Shown: piece after piece, positions 45,478 to 56,960 of the stretch | Position numbering within the stretch: the first letter of the stretch is position 1 | How the letters are laid out: each line of letters opens with the position of its first letter | From: JAEUPI01 sp046348365 | Lineage (GTDB): Bacteria > Pseudomonadota > Gammaproteobacteria > Burkholderiales > Burkholderiaceae_C | DNA length: 64,000 nucleotides | Direction: 5' to 3' | Assembly: GCA_046348365.1 (NCBI GenBank) | Contig: JAXMEL010000001.1 | Location: forward strand, 806,001 to 870,000 | The notes under the pieces: model-generated | Databases searched by the model: none | What the model was told of the DNA's origin: nothing | Seen by the model: only the letters and a program-made list of their open reading frames with translations | Program-made: the position numbers and the translations under genes

Positions 45478-46775
45478 AGATCCTCGATCAGGCCGAGGGC
45501 GGCGGCTCGGCGCCGTCGTTTGCCGTCCTGATCGAGCAGATCGAGATCCTGCGCTCGGCGCTGCGCTGGGCCTCGCGGCTGGAGCGGCCCGAGATCGAGC
45601 GGCTGGCGCGCCAGGCCGGCGCGCTGCGCGACGAGGTGATGCGCCTGTCGTACCAGGAGCGCTTCGTGCATGCCGCGGCCAACGCGCCCGATCGCGCGAG
45701 CCTCACGCAGCGCGAGCGCCGCGACGCCTTGCTGGCGCGCCGCTTCGTGTTCGACGGCGTGTTCGGCGAGAACCCGCTGCTGCTCGAGGCGCTCGAGATC
45801 GCCGAGAAGGCGGCGCCGACGCCGCTGCCGGTGCTGATCGACGGCGAGAGCGGCACCGGCAAGGAGCTGATGGCCAAGGTGATCCATGCCAACAGCGGCC
45901 GCGCCGGCAAGCCCTTCGTGTCGGTGAACTGCGGCGCGATTCCGGCAGACCTGCTGGAATCCGAGCTGTTCGGGCACCGCAGGGGCGCCTTCACCGGCGC
46001 GATGGCCGATCGCGCCGGCAAGTTCGAATGCGCGCACGGCGGCACGATCTTCCTCGACGAGATCGGCGAGCTGCCGCTGGCGGGCCAGGTGAAGCTGCTG
46101 CGCGTGCTGGAGTCGCACGAGATCCAGCGCGTCGGCGCCGACCAGCCGATCCGCGTCGATGCCCGCATCGTGGCGGCGACCAATCGTGACCTGCGCCGCC
46201 TCTGCGCCGACGGCCGCTTCAGGGACGATCTGTACTACCGGCTCGGCGTGATCCACCTGCGGCTGCCGCCGCTGCGCGAGCGCAAGGACGAGATCGCGCT
46301 GCTGCTGCAGTACTTTCGCGACGAGGCCGCCGAGGCGCTGAAGCGCCGCCCGATCGACATGAGCCGTGCGCTGCGCAGCTTCCTGGTCGAGTACGACTAC
46401 CCCGGCAACGTGCGCGAGCTGCGCAACCTCGTCTACCGGTTGTCGTGCCTGGCCGGGCAGACGGCCGACCTCGAACACCTGCCGGCCGAGATCCGCCCGG
46501 CGCCGAGCGCGCACGCGTCTCACGCGCGAACGGGCTCAGGCGCCAACACACCCGACCTCGATGCGCAGGCCCTGGGCGAGGCCCGGCGCGGCGCCAGCGA
46601 TCGCGCCGAGCGCGCCTTCCTCGAGCGCGGCCTGCAGGCAGTGGGCGGCCATGTCACCGAGCTGGCCAGGCGCTGTGACATGAACCGCTCGCATCTGCAG
46701 CTGCTTCTGAAGAAGCACGGCCTGCGATCGAAGGACTTCCGCCCGCGCGCGGGCGCGGCCAGCGCCGCACCGTGA
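45474..46775 (+). CDS. sigma-54 enhancer-binding transcriptional activator
   Basis: A 433-residue AAA+ activator. A short N-terminal region (about 90 residues, helical, no receiver, GAF, PAS or FHA domain recognisable) precedes the sigma-54-interaction domain. Walker A is GESGTGKE (124-131), the sigma-54 contact loop is GAFTGA (171-176), Walker B is GGTIFLDEIGEL, and the sensor II region (YDYPGNVRELRNLVYRLS) is intact. A Fis-type helix-turn-helix ends the protein (GGHVTELARRCDMNRSHLQL). As the last gene of the exporter operon, translationally coupled to it, it most likely controls the sigma-54 promoter in front of the peptide genes. It is convergent with the PP2C gene, 10 bases away. Confidence 0.93.
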   Translation: MKILDQAEGGGSAPSFAVLIEQIEILRSALRWASRLERPEIERLARQAGALRDEVMRLSYQERFVHAAANAPDRASLTQRERRDALLARRFVFDGVFGENPLLLEALEIAEKAAPTPLPVLIDGESGTGKELMAKVIHANSGRAGKPFVSVNCGAIPADLLESELFGHRRGAFTGAMADRAGKFECAHGGTIFLDEIGELPLAGQVKLLRVLESHEIQRVGADQPIRVDARIVAATNRDLRRLCADGRFRDDLYYRLGVIHLRLPPLRERKDEIALLLQYFRDEAAEALKRRPIDMSRALRSFLVEYDYPGNVRELRNLVYRLSCLAGQTADLEHLPAEIRPAPSAHASHARTGSGANTPDLDAQALGEARRGASDRAERAFLERGLQAVGGHVTELARRCDMNRSHLQLLLKKHGLRSKDFRPRAGAASAAP

Positions 46776-46785
46776 GCAGCCCGTT

Positions 46786-47586
46786 CTAGGCCGACAGCCG
46801 CAGCTTCACCGTGCGGTCGGGGCTGCCCAGGTCGTCGGCGCGCACCACCACGGCGGTGATGTTGTCGCGCCCGCCGCGCTCGAGCGCCGCGTCGACCAGC
46901 GCCTCGCTGGCCAGGCGGCAGTGGCCCGGCAGCAGGCTCTCGGTGATGCAGAGGTCCGACAGCTCGTTGCTCAGGCCGTCGCTGCACAGCAGGAACACGT
47001 CGCCGTCGAGCACGTCGAGCGTCACGCTGTCGAGCTGCAGGTGGTCGCTGCCGCCCAGCGCGCGGGTGATCCAGTTCGACGGCGGCCGATGCAGCGTGTC
47101 GTCGCTGCTCGCGGCGCGGCGCGCGCGCACCGCCTCGAGCTGCGAATGGTCGCGCGTGAGCTGGCGCAATCGGCCGTCGCGGCAGAGATAGACGCGGCTG
47201 TCGCCGGCCCACACGCAGGCCGCGCGCCGCCCGAAGGCAACCAGCGCGGCCACGGTGGTGCCGATCACGCGCACGTCGCGCCGCTCGGCCTCGTCGCGCA
47301 GGCGGCGGTTGGCGTCGTGCAGGCGCTGCTCGATTTCGCGCACGCGCTCTTCGATCGCGGTGCCGGCGGGCAGGTCGACGAGGCAGCGCACCGCCAGGCG
47401 GCTGGCGTACTCGCCGAGCGAGTGCCCGCCCATGCCGTCAGCCACGGCCCACAGGCCGTTGTCGGGCTGCTCGATGCAGGCATCTTCGTTGACGCTGCGC
47501 ACGCGGCCCGGATGCGAGCACGCCGCCGACGTCCAGCGCAGCGAGTCGGTGGCATCCATGCGGCTGGCACGGGATGCCGGTTGCAT
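46786..47586 (-). CDS. PP2C-type Ser/Thr protein phosphatase
   Basis: A 266-residue soluble PPM/PP2C phosphatase with all metal-binding motifs: VRSVNEDAC, WAVADGMGGHSLGEYAS, VWAGDSRVYLCRDGRLRQL, FLLCSDGLS and GGRDNITAVVV. It reverses phosphorylation by Ser/Thr kinases and is the natural partner of the kinase encoded at the other end of the same strand cluster. The start is uncertain (ATG 47586, or ATG 47559 giving nine residues less; neither has a strong ribosome site). It is the last gene of the peptide cluster on the minus strand, 49 bases after peptide D. Confidence 0.92.
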   Translation of the reverse strand: MQPASRASRMDATDSLRWTSAACSHPGRVRSVNEDACIEQPDNGLWAVADGMGGHSLGEYASRLAVRCLVDLPAGTAIEERVREIEQRLHDANRRLRDEAERRDVRVIGTTVAALVAFGRRAACVWAGDSRVYLCRDGRLRQLTRDHSQLEAVRARRAASSDDTLHRPPSNWITRALGGSDHLQLDSVTLDVLDGDVFLLCSDGLSNELSDLCITESLLPGHCRLASEALVDAALERGGRDNITAVVVRADDLGSPDRTVKLRLSA

Positions 47587-47635
47587 CGTCGCTGCCGGTG
47601 CGCTGGCGCGTGCCCAGGCTCGAGCGCCGCCGCCG

Positions 47636-47911
47636 TCAGCTGACGGCGTGCGAGCCGAGCAGCACGGCGGTGACGTTGGAGTTGTCGCCGCTGTTGTTGA
47701 TGTCCAGCACGGTGAACTGATTCACCATCTGGTCGATGAAAGTGTAGTTGTTGGTGATCTCGTAGAAGTTCACCACGGGCATCGCGCTCGGTGTCGGCGT
47801 GGTGTAGGGCCGGAACGAACCGAAGACCCAGGGCGCGCCGCCGCCGCGCAACGACGACATGGCCTGCATGTCCAGGGCGCGGCTGACGGGCAGGTCGGTG
47901 ATGGTGATCAT
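47636..47911 (-). CDS. double-glycine-leader peptide D
   Basis: A 91-residue precursor. Its leader reads ITDLPVSRALDMQAMSSLRG followed by GG, close to the DL-x-LD-x-AM-x-VRGG leader type that recurs in small proteobacterial proteins. The mature part (about 67 residues) has no cysteine and is rich in N, T, Y, F and V, with INNSGDNSNVTAVLLGS at the end. It is unlike peptides A-C in the mature region, though its end (LD-NN-x-VTAVLLGS) loosely echoes their LDNNVANVVGS. It is the last of the four peptide genes and probably another substrate of the C39 exporter. Confidence 0.75.
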   Translation of the reverse strand: MITITDLPVSRALDMQAMSSLRGGGAPWVFGSFRPYTTPTPSAMPVVNFYEITNNYTFIDQMVNQFTVLDINNSGDNSNVTAVLLGSHAVS

Positions 47912-48049
47912 GGTGTTCTCGCGAGGTGGATTTCGGATGACGGGCGTGCGCGTCGCGCTGGCGGATCCGGCACATCGGCCCGACCAACCCGATGCCCGGC
48001 GTCGCGGACGTCGAGCCTTGGATCGGTCGGGCGCTTCCCGGGCGCTCGT

Positions 48050-48316
48050 TCAGCCCTGGATCAGGCCCGTGGTGGCCGACGCGACGATGTTCGCCACGTT
48101 GAGGTCCAGGTTCAGATCGGTGGCCGTGGGCACGATCGTCTGGATCTGCGGGTTCACCTGGATCACGGGGCTGCCGATGCTGACGCCGCCGCCGCCATTG
48201 GCCAGCGCCGAGCCGGCCATCATGGCGGCCACGTTGTTGGTGGCGGCGCCGCCTTCCACGGCTGCGCGCTCTTCTGCGCTGAGTTCGCGGCCGGGTTCGA
48301 GGTCCTTGATCATCAT
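48050..48316 (-). CDS. double-glycine-leader peptide C
   Basis: An 88-residue precursor preceded by AAGGAG 8 bases before the first of two tandem ATGs. The leader (IKDLEPGR then ELSAEERAAVEGG) is a textbook double-glycine leader. Cleavage after GG would release a mature peptide of about 65 residues starting AATNNVAAMMAGSALANGG and containing GVSIGSPVIQVNP and PTATDLNLDLNVANIV. No cysteines. Clearly paralogous to peptides A and B, from which it differs mostly by hydrophobic substitutions. Confidence 0.85.
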   Translation of the reverse strand: MMIKDLEPGRELSAEERAAVEGGAATNNVAAMMAGSALANGGGGVSIGSPVIQVNPQIQTIVPTATDLNLDLNVANIVASATTGLIQG

Positions 48317-48342
48317 GTTGGATTCTCCTTGGGTGTGTTCGA

Positions 48343-48378
48343 GGCCCGGCGTCGCCGCGTGAGCGGTGCCGCCGGGCC
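48343..48378. repeat. strong hairpin between peptide genes B and C
   Basis: GGCCCGGCG (48343-48351) and its exact complement (48370-48378) form a 9-bp GC stem; the loop contains a second small stem (CCGC-GTGA-GCGG). It lies in the 76-base gap between two peptide genes, without a T-run. A likely role is mRNA stabilisation or partial attenuation, giving different amounts of the peptides from one transcript. Confidence 0.55.
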
Positions 48379-48392
48379 GCGCGTCATCGACT

Positions 48393-48662
48393 TCAGAACT
48401 GGCCGAGCAGCGTGTTGGCCGACGCGATCACGTTGGCAACCTTGCTGTCGAGGTCGACGTCGGTCGCCGTGGGCGTGATGGTCTGCGATTGCGGGTTGGC
48501 CTGCACCACCGGGCTGCCGACGCTGACGCCGCTGGCGCCGTTGAGCAGCACCGAGCCGATCATCGCGGCACCGACGTTGTTGGTCGCAGCGCCACCGGCG
48601 ACGGCGGCCTGCTCGTCCTTGCTCAACTCGGCGCTCAGGTCTTGGATCTTCAGGGATTGCAT
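48393..48662 (-). CDS. double-glycine-leader peptide B
   Basis: An 89-residue precursor with AGGAG ahead of its ATG. The leader (IQDLSA then ELSKDEQAAVAGG) fits the double-glycine consensus recognised by C39 peptidases. The mature part begins AATNNVGAAMIGSVLLNG and shares GVSVGSPVVQANPQSQTITP and TATDVDLDSKVANVIASA with peptide A. It has no cysteines and no basic cluster, which argues against a typical pore-forming class II bacteriocin, though not against all antimicrobial roles. Confidence 0.87.
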   Translation of the reverse strand: MQSLKIQDLSAELSKDEQAAVAGGAATNNVGAAMIGSVLLNGASGVSVGSPVVQANPQSQTITPTATDVDLDSKVANVIASANTLLGQF

Positions 48663-48708
48663 GGTTGACTCCTGGTGAATGAAGGTTGGAATGGCGTTCG
48701 CCGGGCGT

Positions 48709-48978
48709 TCAGCCCTGGAACAGGAAGGTGCCGGCCGAGCCGACGACGTTGGCGACGTTGTTGTCGAGGCTGACGTTGGTCGCGGTGGGCGTGATGGTTT
48801 GCGATTGCGGGTTGGCCTGCACGACCGGGCTGCCGATGGACACGCCCGAGCCGCCGTTGACCAGCGCGGAGCCGACCATCAGCGCGAGGACGTTGTTGCT
48901 GGCGCCGGTGCCGCCATGGACTTCGGCCTGCTCTTCGCGAGCCAGTTCGTGCGACTTGTCGAGATCCTTGATCTGCAT
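48709..48978 (-). CDS. double-glycine-leader peptide A
   Basis: An 89-residue precursor, the first peptide gene downstream of the sigma-54 promoter, with AGGAG ahead of the ATG. The leader (IKDLDKSH then ELAREEQAEVHGG) ends in GG; the mature part starts TGASNNVLALMVGSALVNGG and holds GSPVVQANPQSQTITPTAT and LDNNVANVVGSAG. The mature region is Gly/Ala/Val-rich in the first half and N/Q/T-rich in the second. The reading frame is open far upstream, but this ATG has the ribosome site and the paralogues have the same length. Confidence 0.87.
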   Translation of the reverse strand: MQIKDLDKSHELAREEQAEVHGGTGASNNVLALMVGSALVNGGSGVSIGSPVVQANPQSQTITPTATNVSLDNNVANVVGSAGTFLFQG

Positions 48979-49055
48979 GGGAACTCTCCTGAGGGGAAGT
49001 GGAGGAAGGACAGAGGGACTTGGTTTGAGCAAGTTGTGCTGCTCGAGCCGTGAGT

Positions 49056-49071
49056 TGCATGGCGCGTGCCA
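49056..49071 (-). promoter_or_regulatory. sigma-54 (-24/-12) promoter of the peptide genes
   Basis: On the minus strand the sequence reads TGGCACGCGCCATGCA. Against the sigma-54 consensus TGGCACG-N4-TTGCW it has one mismatch (A for the first T), and the invariant GG and GC are exactly 10 bases apart. The expected start of transcription is near 49045, giving a leader of about 67 bases before peptide A. A sigma-54 activator is encoded in the facing operon. Confidence 0.8.
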
Positions 49072-49160
49072 GCGTTCAAAGTAATTGCGTTGCGCAGGCG
49101 AAGGTGCGTGCGTGGCGCGGTGCGTCGTTCGAGGTGTCGGATCGCGGCCGACAAGCGGCG

Positions 49161-49193
49161 CTGCCGTTGTCGGCCAGGGCCCGACAACGGCAG
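49161..49193. promoter_or_regulatory. 13-bp-arm perfect inverted repeat, candidate activator enhancer site
   Basis: CTGCCGTTGTCGG (49161-49173) and its exact complement (49181-49193) flank a 7-base centre. A further half-site-like CCGACAAGCGG begins at 49148. The centre lies about 130 bases upstream of the predicted sigma-54 transcription start, the usual distance for an enhancer bound by a sigma-54 activator. It also lies 39-71 bases after the kinase stop, so a terminator role is possible, but no T-run follows on the minus strand. Confidence 0.6.
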
Positions 49194-49231
49194 TGGAGCG
49201 CAGCGCGGGCCGGCGGCGCGCACAGGCGGCG

Positions 49232-51001
<1,770 letters not shown>

Positions 51002-51109
51002 CATCGCTCCCGAGGCAGGGCGCGGGCGCGCAGGCGCCCCGCAGGTCACATCGATGGCGATGGGTTGCTGCCGGCCGGGGGCCGGTTCAGTCTTCCGGTG
51101 GCCGGCCGC

Positions 51110-53854
<2,745 letters not shown>

Positions 53855-54035
53855 GCGGATGTGTCGTTCGGAGGGTGCGCGCCGGGCTCGGGGCTCACGC
53901 CGCCGCGCGACATCAGGGGTCGCGCGCCTGGGGCCAGGCACGCTGTCCCGGGCCAAGCCCCGCCGCTGCGAAAGCGGCGAAGTTTAGCACCGCGCCCCAT
54001 GCGGCCGGAGCGGCGGTGCGCTCTGTGGCCAGCGG

Positions 54036-55226
54036 CTAAGGCGCGTCGTCGGCAGCGGCAGCCGCTGTCGCGGACGGCGTGGCCGCCGCTGCCGGCTGCG
54101 GCTCGGGCGCGGCCGCCGCTGCGGCCGGCGATGGCGTCGGCGCGCTGTCGGCTGCAGCTTGCGCCGCCGCCATGGCTCGGCGCTCACGCCGCGATTTCGG
54201 CGCCGGCGCTGCAGCGTCGGCGCCGGCCGCTTGCGCGCTCGCCCGGCCGCGCGCGGCCGCGGTGCCGGCCGAGGCGTCGGCCATCAGCATCGGCACCACG
54301 TCCTTGCCCTTGCCGGCGAGGAATCGCGTGGGGTTCTGCGGCACGCCGGCCACCAGCACCTCGAAGTGCAGGTGCGGGCCCGTCGAGCGGCCCGAGCTGC
54401 CGACCTCGGCGATCTTTTGCCCGCGCTTGACGAGCTCACCGTTCCTGACCAGCAGCTTCGACGCGTGCGCATAGCGCGTGATCAGCGAATTGCCGTGGTC
54501 GATCTCGAGCAGCTGGCCATAGGCCGGGTGGTTGTTGCTGACCACCACCATGCCGCCGGCGGCGGCGTGGATCGGCGTGCCCACCTCGGCCGGGAAGTCC
54601 AGCCCGGTGTGCAGCGCGGCGCGGCCGGTGATCGGGTCGAGACGGAAGCCGAAGCCCGAGCCCACGGTGCCGGCCACCGGCGGGCTGCTGGGCACGAGCA
54701 GCGATTGCAGCCGCGCCTCGAACAGGCGCGATTCGACGAGCGTGTACACGTCGCTGCCGAGATCCACGCGCTCGTCGAGCCGCTTCAGCGCCTCGTCGAG
54801 CTCCTTCAGCGTCGGGCGGTCCAGCGGCACCAGCGGGCCGCCCTGGCCGCCCTTGGCGGCCGTGCGCACCGGCAGCGCCTTGAGTTCGTCGCTCTTCACG
54901 CCGGCCATGCCGGTGACGCGCTCGCTCAGCGCCTCCAGCTTCACGAGCTTGGCCTGCATCTCGCCGACGCGACCGGCCATCGCGTCGAGGTTCTCGCGCA
55001 TGAAGCGCTCGCGCTGCGCGAGTTCGTCGCGCACCACCAGCTTGACGAGCTGGCTCACCACCGGCCAGCCTTCGCGCGCGGCGGTGAGGAAGACGAAGTG
55101 GTAGATCGCGCCGGAGATCAGCAAAAGCAGCGTGGCCAGCGACAGCGCGACCAGAGCGAGCTGCCAGCGCTTGAAATGCAGCGCCCGCGTGCGGATCAGG
55201 CTGCTGTCGGTGATCAGGATCTGCAT
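54036..55226 (-). CDS. M23 family metallopeptidase, membrane anchored
   Basis: A 396-residue cell-wall hydrolase-like protein. One N-terminal membrane anchor (LALVALSLATLLLLISGAIY) is followed by a coiled coil (about 65-150) and an M23/LytM domain with the zinc motifs HTGLDFPAEVGTPIHAAAGG and GPHLHFEV; catalytic residues are present, so it may be active rather than a degenerate EnvC-type. The last 80 residues are a low-complexity Ala/Pro tail. It sits between secA and a divergent DUF721 gene, a common Burkholderiales order. Probable role: peptidoglycan remodelling in the periplasm. Confidence 0.88.
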   Translation of the reverse strand: MQILITDSSLIRTRALHFKRWQLALVALSLATLLLLISGAIYHFVFLTAAREGWPVVSQLVKLVVRDELAQRERFMRENLDAMAGRVGEMQAKLVKLEALSERVTGMAGVKSDELKALPVRTAAKGGQGGPLVPLDRPTLKELDEALKRLDERVDLGSDVYTLVESRLFEARLQSLLVPSSPPVAGTVGSGFGFRLDPITGRAALHTGLDFPAEVGTPIHAAAGGMVVVSNNHPAYGQLLEIDHGNSLITRYAHASKLLVRNGELVKRGQKIAEVGSSGRSTGPHLHFEVLVAGVPQNPTRFLAGKGKDVVPMLMADASAGTAAARGRASAQAAGADAAAPAPKSRRERRAMAAAQAAADSAPTPSPAAAAAAPEPQPAAAATPSATAAAAADDAP

Positions 55227-55242
55227 CGCTACACTCCTTGCC

Positions 55243-55548
55243 ATGACCGCACTGGCGCGCAACGTGTCTGCCCTCTCGTCGGCCCTGCAGGCCAGCGAAA
55301 CGCTGCTGCGCCTGGCCGAACGGCTGCAGGAATCCCGTCTGCGCCTCGAAGCCATCCGGCCCCTGCTGCCGGCGGAACTCGCCGCCCACGTGCAAAGCGG
55401 TCCACTCGACGCCGACGGATGGACTTTACTGGCCGCCAGCCCCGCGGTGGCGGCGAAATTGCGTCAACTCGTGCCGCGATTGCGCACGCTGCTGACGGAG
55501 GGCAAATTCACGGATATTCAGATCCGCGTGAAGGTGTTACCGCTGTGA
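55243..55548 (+). CDS. DUF721 (DciA-like) domain protein
   Basis: A 101-residue protein of the DUF721 family. The conserved core is LRLEAIRPLLPAELAAHVQS followed by GWTLLAASPAVAAKLRQLVP and the C-terminal FTDIQIRVKVLPL. DUF721 proteins include DciA, the replicative-helicase loader of many bacteria lacking DnaC; whether this short form does that is uncertain. It is divergent from the M23 gene with only 16 bases between the starts, so the promoters must overlap the coding regions. Confidence 0.8.
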   Translation: MTALARNVSALSSALQASETLLRLAERLQESRLRLEAIRPLLPAELAAHVQSGPLDADGWTLLAASPAVAAKLRQLVPRLRTLLTEGKFTDIQIRVKVLPL

Positions 55549-55579
55549 GGGATCGCGCGCGCCGCGCGAGCGCCGGGTG

Positions 55580-55655
55580 TGGTGCCGACTATCTGACTCG
55601 AACAGATGACCTACCGCTTACAAGGCGGTTGCTCTACCAACTGAGCTAAGTCGGC
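55580..55655 (-). tRNA. tRNA-Thr (UGU anticodon)
   Basis: On the minus strand a complete cloverleaf starts GCCGACTTAGCTCAGTTGG and ends with an encoded CCA (76 bases). The acceptor arms GCCGACT and AGTCGGC pair fully. The anticodon stem ACCGC/GCGGT encloses the loop CTTGTAA, giving anticodon TGT (UGU, threonine). The T-arm GTTCGAGTC is canonical. It lies just downstream of sspB. Confidence 0.96.
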
Positions 55656-55683
55656 ACGGGCCGCGAAATTGTAGGCGGCACGA

Positions 55684-56220
55684 TCACTTCACGCGCTTGA
55701 GCGTCGGGCGCGGCGGGGCCGGGCCATCGGGGGGCGGCTCGTCGTTCTGGCGTTCCGGGCTCGGGCGTGCGGGCGCCGCAGCCGGCGGCGGCACCTCGTC
55801 GTCGCTGCGGGCCAGGCGCAGGCCGCGGCCGATCGATTCGGTGCGCGCGTCGAGCGCGCTCGGCGCGGTGTCGGCGCCGTCGGCGCTCGGCGCGGGAAAG
55901 GCCATGCCCTGCCCGTTCTCGCGCGCGTAGATGGCCACCACATGGTCCACCGGCACGACGATGTCGCGCGCCACGCCACCGAAGCGGGCCTTGAACTCGA
56001 TCGCGTCGTTGCCGAGCTTCAGGCCGCTGGTGGCCTCGAAGCCGACGTTGAGCACGATCTCGTTGTTCTTCACGTACTCCATCGGCACCTGCACCGTGCG
56101 GTCGACGAACACCGCCACGTAGGGCGTGAAACCGTTGTCGGTGCACCAGTCGTGCAGGGCGCGGATCAGGTAGGGCCGCGTCGAGCTGCCCTGCGCCGCG
56201 CTGTCGGTGGGCTTGGTCAT
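55684..56220 (-). CDS. sspB: ClpXP protease specificity-enhancing factor SspB
   Basis: A 178-residue adaptor that delivers ssrA-tagged and other substrates to ClpXP. The SspB fold is recognisable (RPYLIRALHDWCTDNGFTPY; NEIVLNVGFEATSGLKLGND; ARFGGVARDIVVPVDHVVAI). After a Pro/Ala/Asp-rich flexible linker the extreme C-terminus, RPTLKRVK, is the ClpX-binding tail. Encoded 16 bases downstream of sspA, as in many proteobacteria. Confidence 0.95.
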   Translation of the reverse strand: MTKPTDSAAQGSSTRPYLIRALHDWCTDNGFTPYVAVFVDRTVQVPMEYVKNNEIVLNVGFEATSGLKLGNDAIEFKARFGGVARDIVVPVDHVVAIYARENGQGMAFPAPSADGADTAPSALDARTESIGRGLRLARSDDEVPPPAAAPARPSPERQNDEPPPDGPAPPRPTLKRVK

Positions 56221-56236
56221 GGCGCGAACATGTCCG

Positions 56237-56848
56237 CTACTTGCGCATCACCTTCTCGGACGGCGTCAGCGCCTCGATGTAGGCCGGGCGCGAGAAGATG
56301 CGCTCGGCGTACTTGAGCAGCGGCGCGGCATTCTTCGACATGTCGATGCCGTAGAAATCCAGCCGCCACAGCAGCGGCGCGATCGCCACGTCGAGCATCG
56401 AGAAGTCGTCGCCGAGCATGAACTTGTTCTTCAGGAAGATCGGCGCCAGCTGCGTGAGGCGATCACGGATCTGCGAGCGCGCCTTTTCCATCTGCTTGTC
56501 GGTCGGCTTGATGCCGCGACTCTCGAGGATGTTGACGTGCGCGAACAGCTCCTTCTCGAAGTTCAGCAGGAACAGCCGCACGCGCGCGCGGGCCACCGGG
56601 TCGCCCGGCATCAGCTGCGGGTGCGGGAAGCGCTCGTCGATGTACTCGTTGATGATGTGCGACTCGTAGAGGATGAGGTCGCGCTCGACGAGGATCGGCA
56701 CCTCGTTGTACGGATTCATCAGCGCGATGTCTTCCGGCTTGGCGAACAGGTCGACATCACGGATCTCGAAATCCATGCCCTTCTCGAACAGCACGAACCG
56801 GCACCGGTGCGAATAGGGGCAGGTGGTTCCGGAGTAAAGCACCATCAT
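56237..56848 (-). CDS. sspA: stringent starvation protein A (GST-like)
   Basis: A 203-residue glutathione-S-transferase-fold protein that binds RNA polymerase and alters transcription during starvation. LYSGTTCPYSHRCRFVLFEK and DLFAKPEDIALMNPYNEVPI are the family's N-terminal thioredoxin-like blocks; LYESHIINEYIDERFPHPQL joins it to the helical domain. Ahead of sspB and after the cytochrome bc1 genes, the standard betaproteobacterial order. Confidence 0.95.
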   Translation of the reverse strand: MMVLYSGTTCPYSHRCRFVLFEKGMDFEIRDVDLFAKPEDIALMNPYNEVPILVERDLILYESHIINEYIDERFPHPQLMPGDPVARARVRLFLLNFEKELFAHVNILESRGIKPTDKQMEKARSQIRDRLTQLAPIFLKNKFMLGDDFSMLDVAIAPLLWRLDFYGIDMSKNAAPLLKYAERIFSRPAYIEALTPSEKVMRK

Positions 56849-56960
56849 GGTGTGGAAGCTCCCAGGATCGAATCGAAACGAAAAACGCAGCGCCCGGCGT
56901 TTGCGCGCGCTGCGTGAGAGAGTCGGGGCGCCCTGCGCCGGACGACGGACTTGTCGGTGT

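Noticed and set aside
47636..48978. Lanthipeptide, NHLP or other modified-peptide cluster
   Set aside because: Leaders are short GG leaders rather than about 70-residue nitrile-hydratase-like leaders, mature peptides have no Cys, and no LanM, YcaO or radical-SAM enzyme is nearby.
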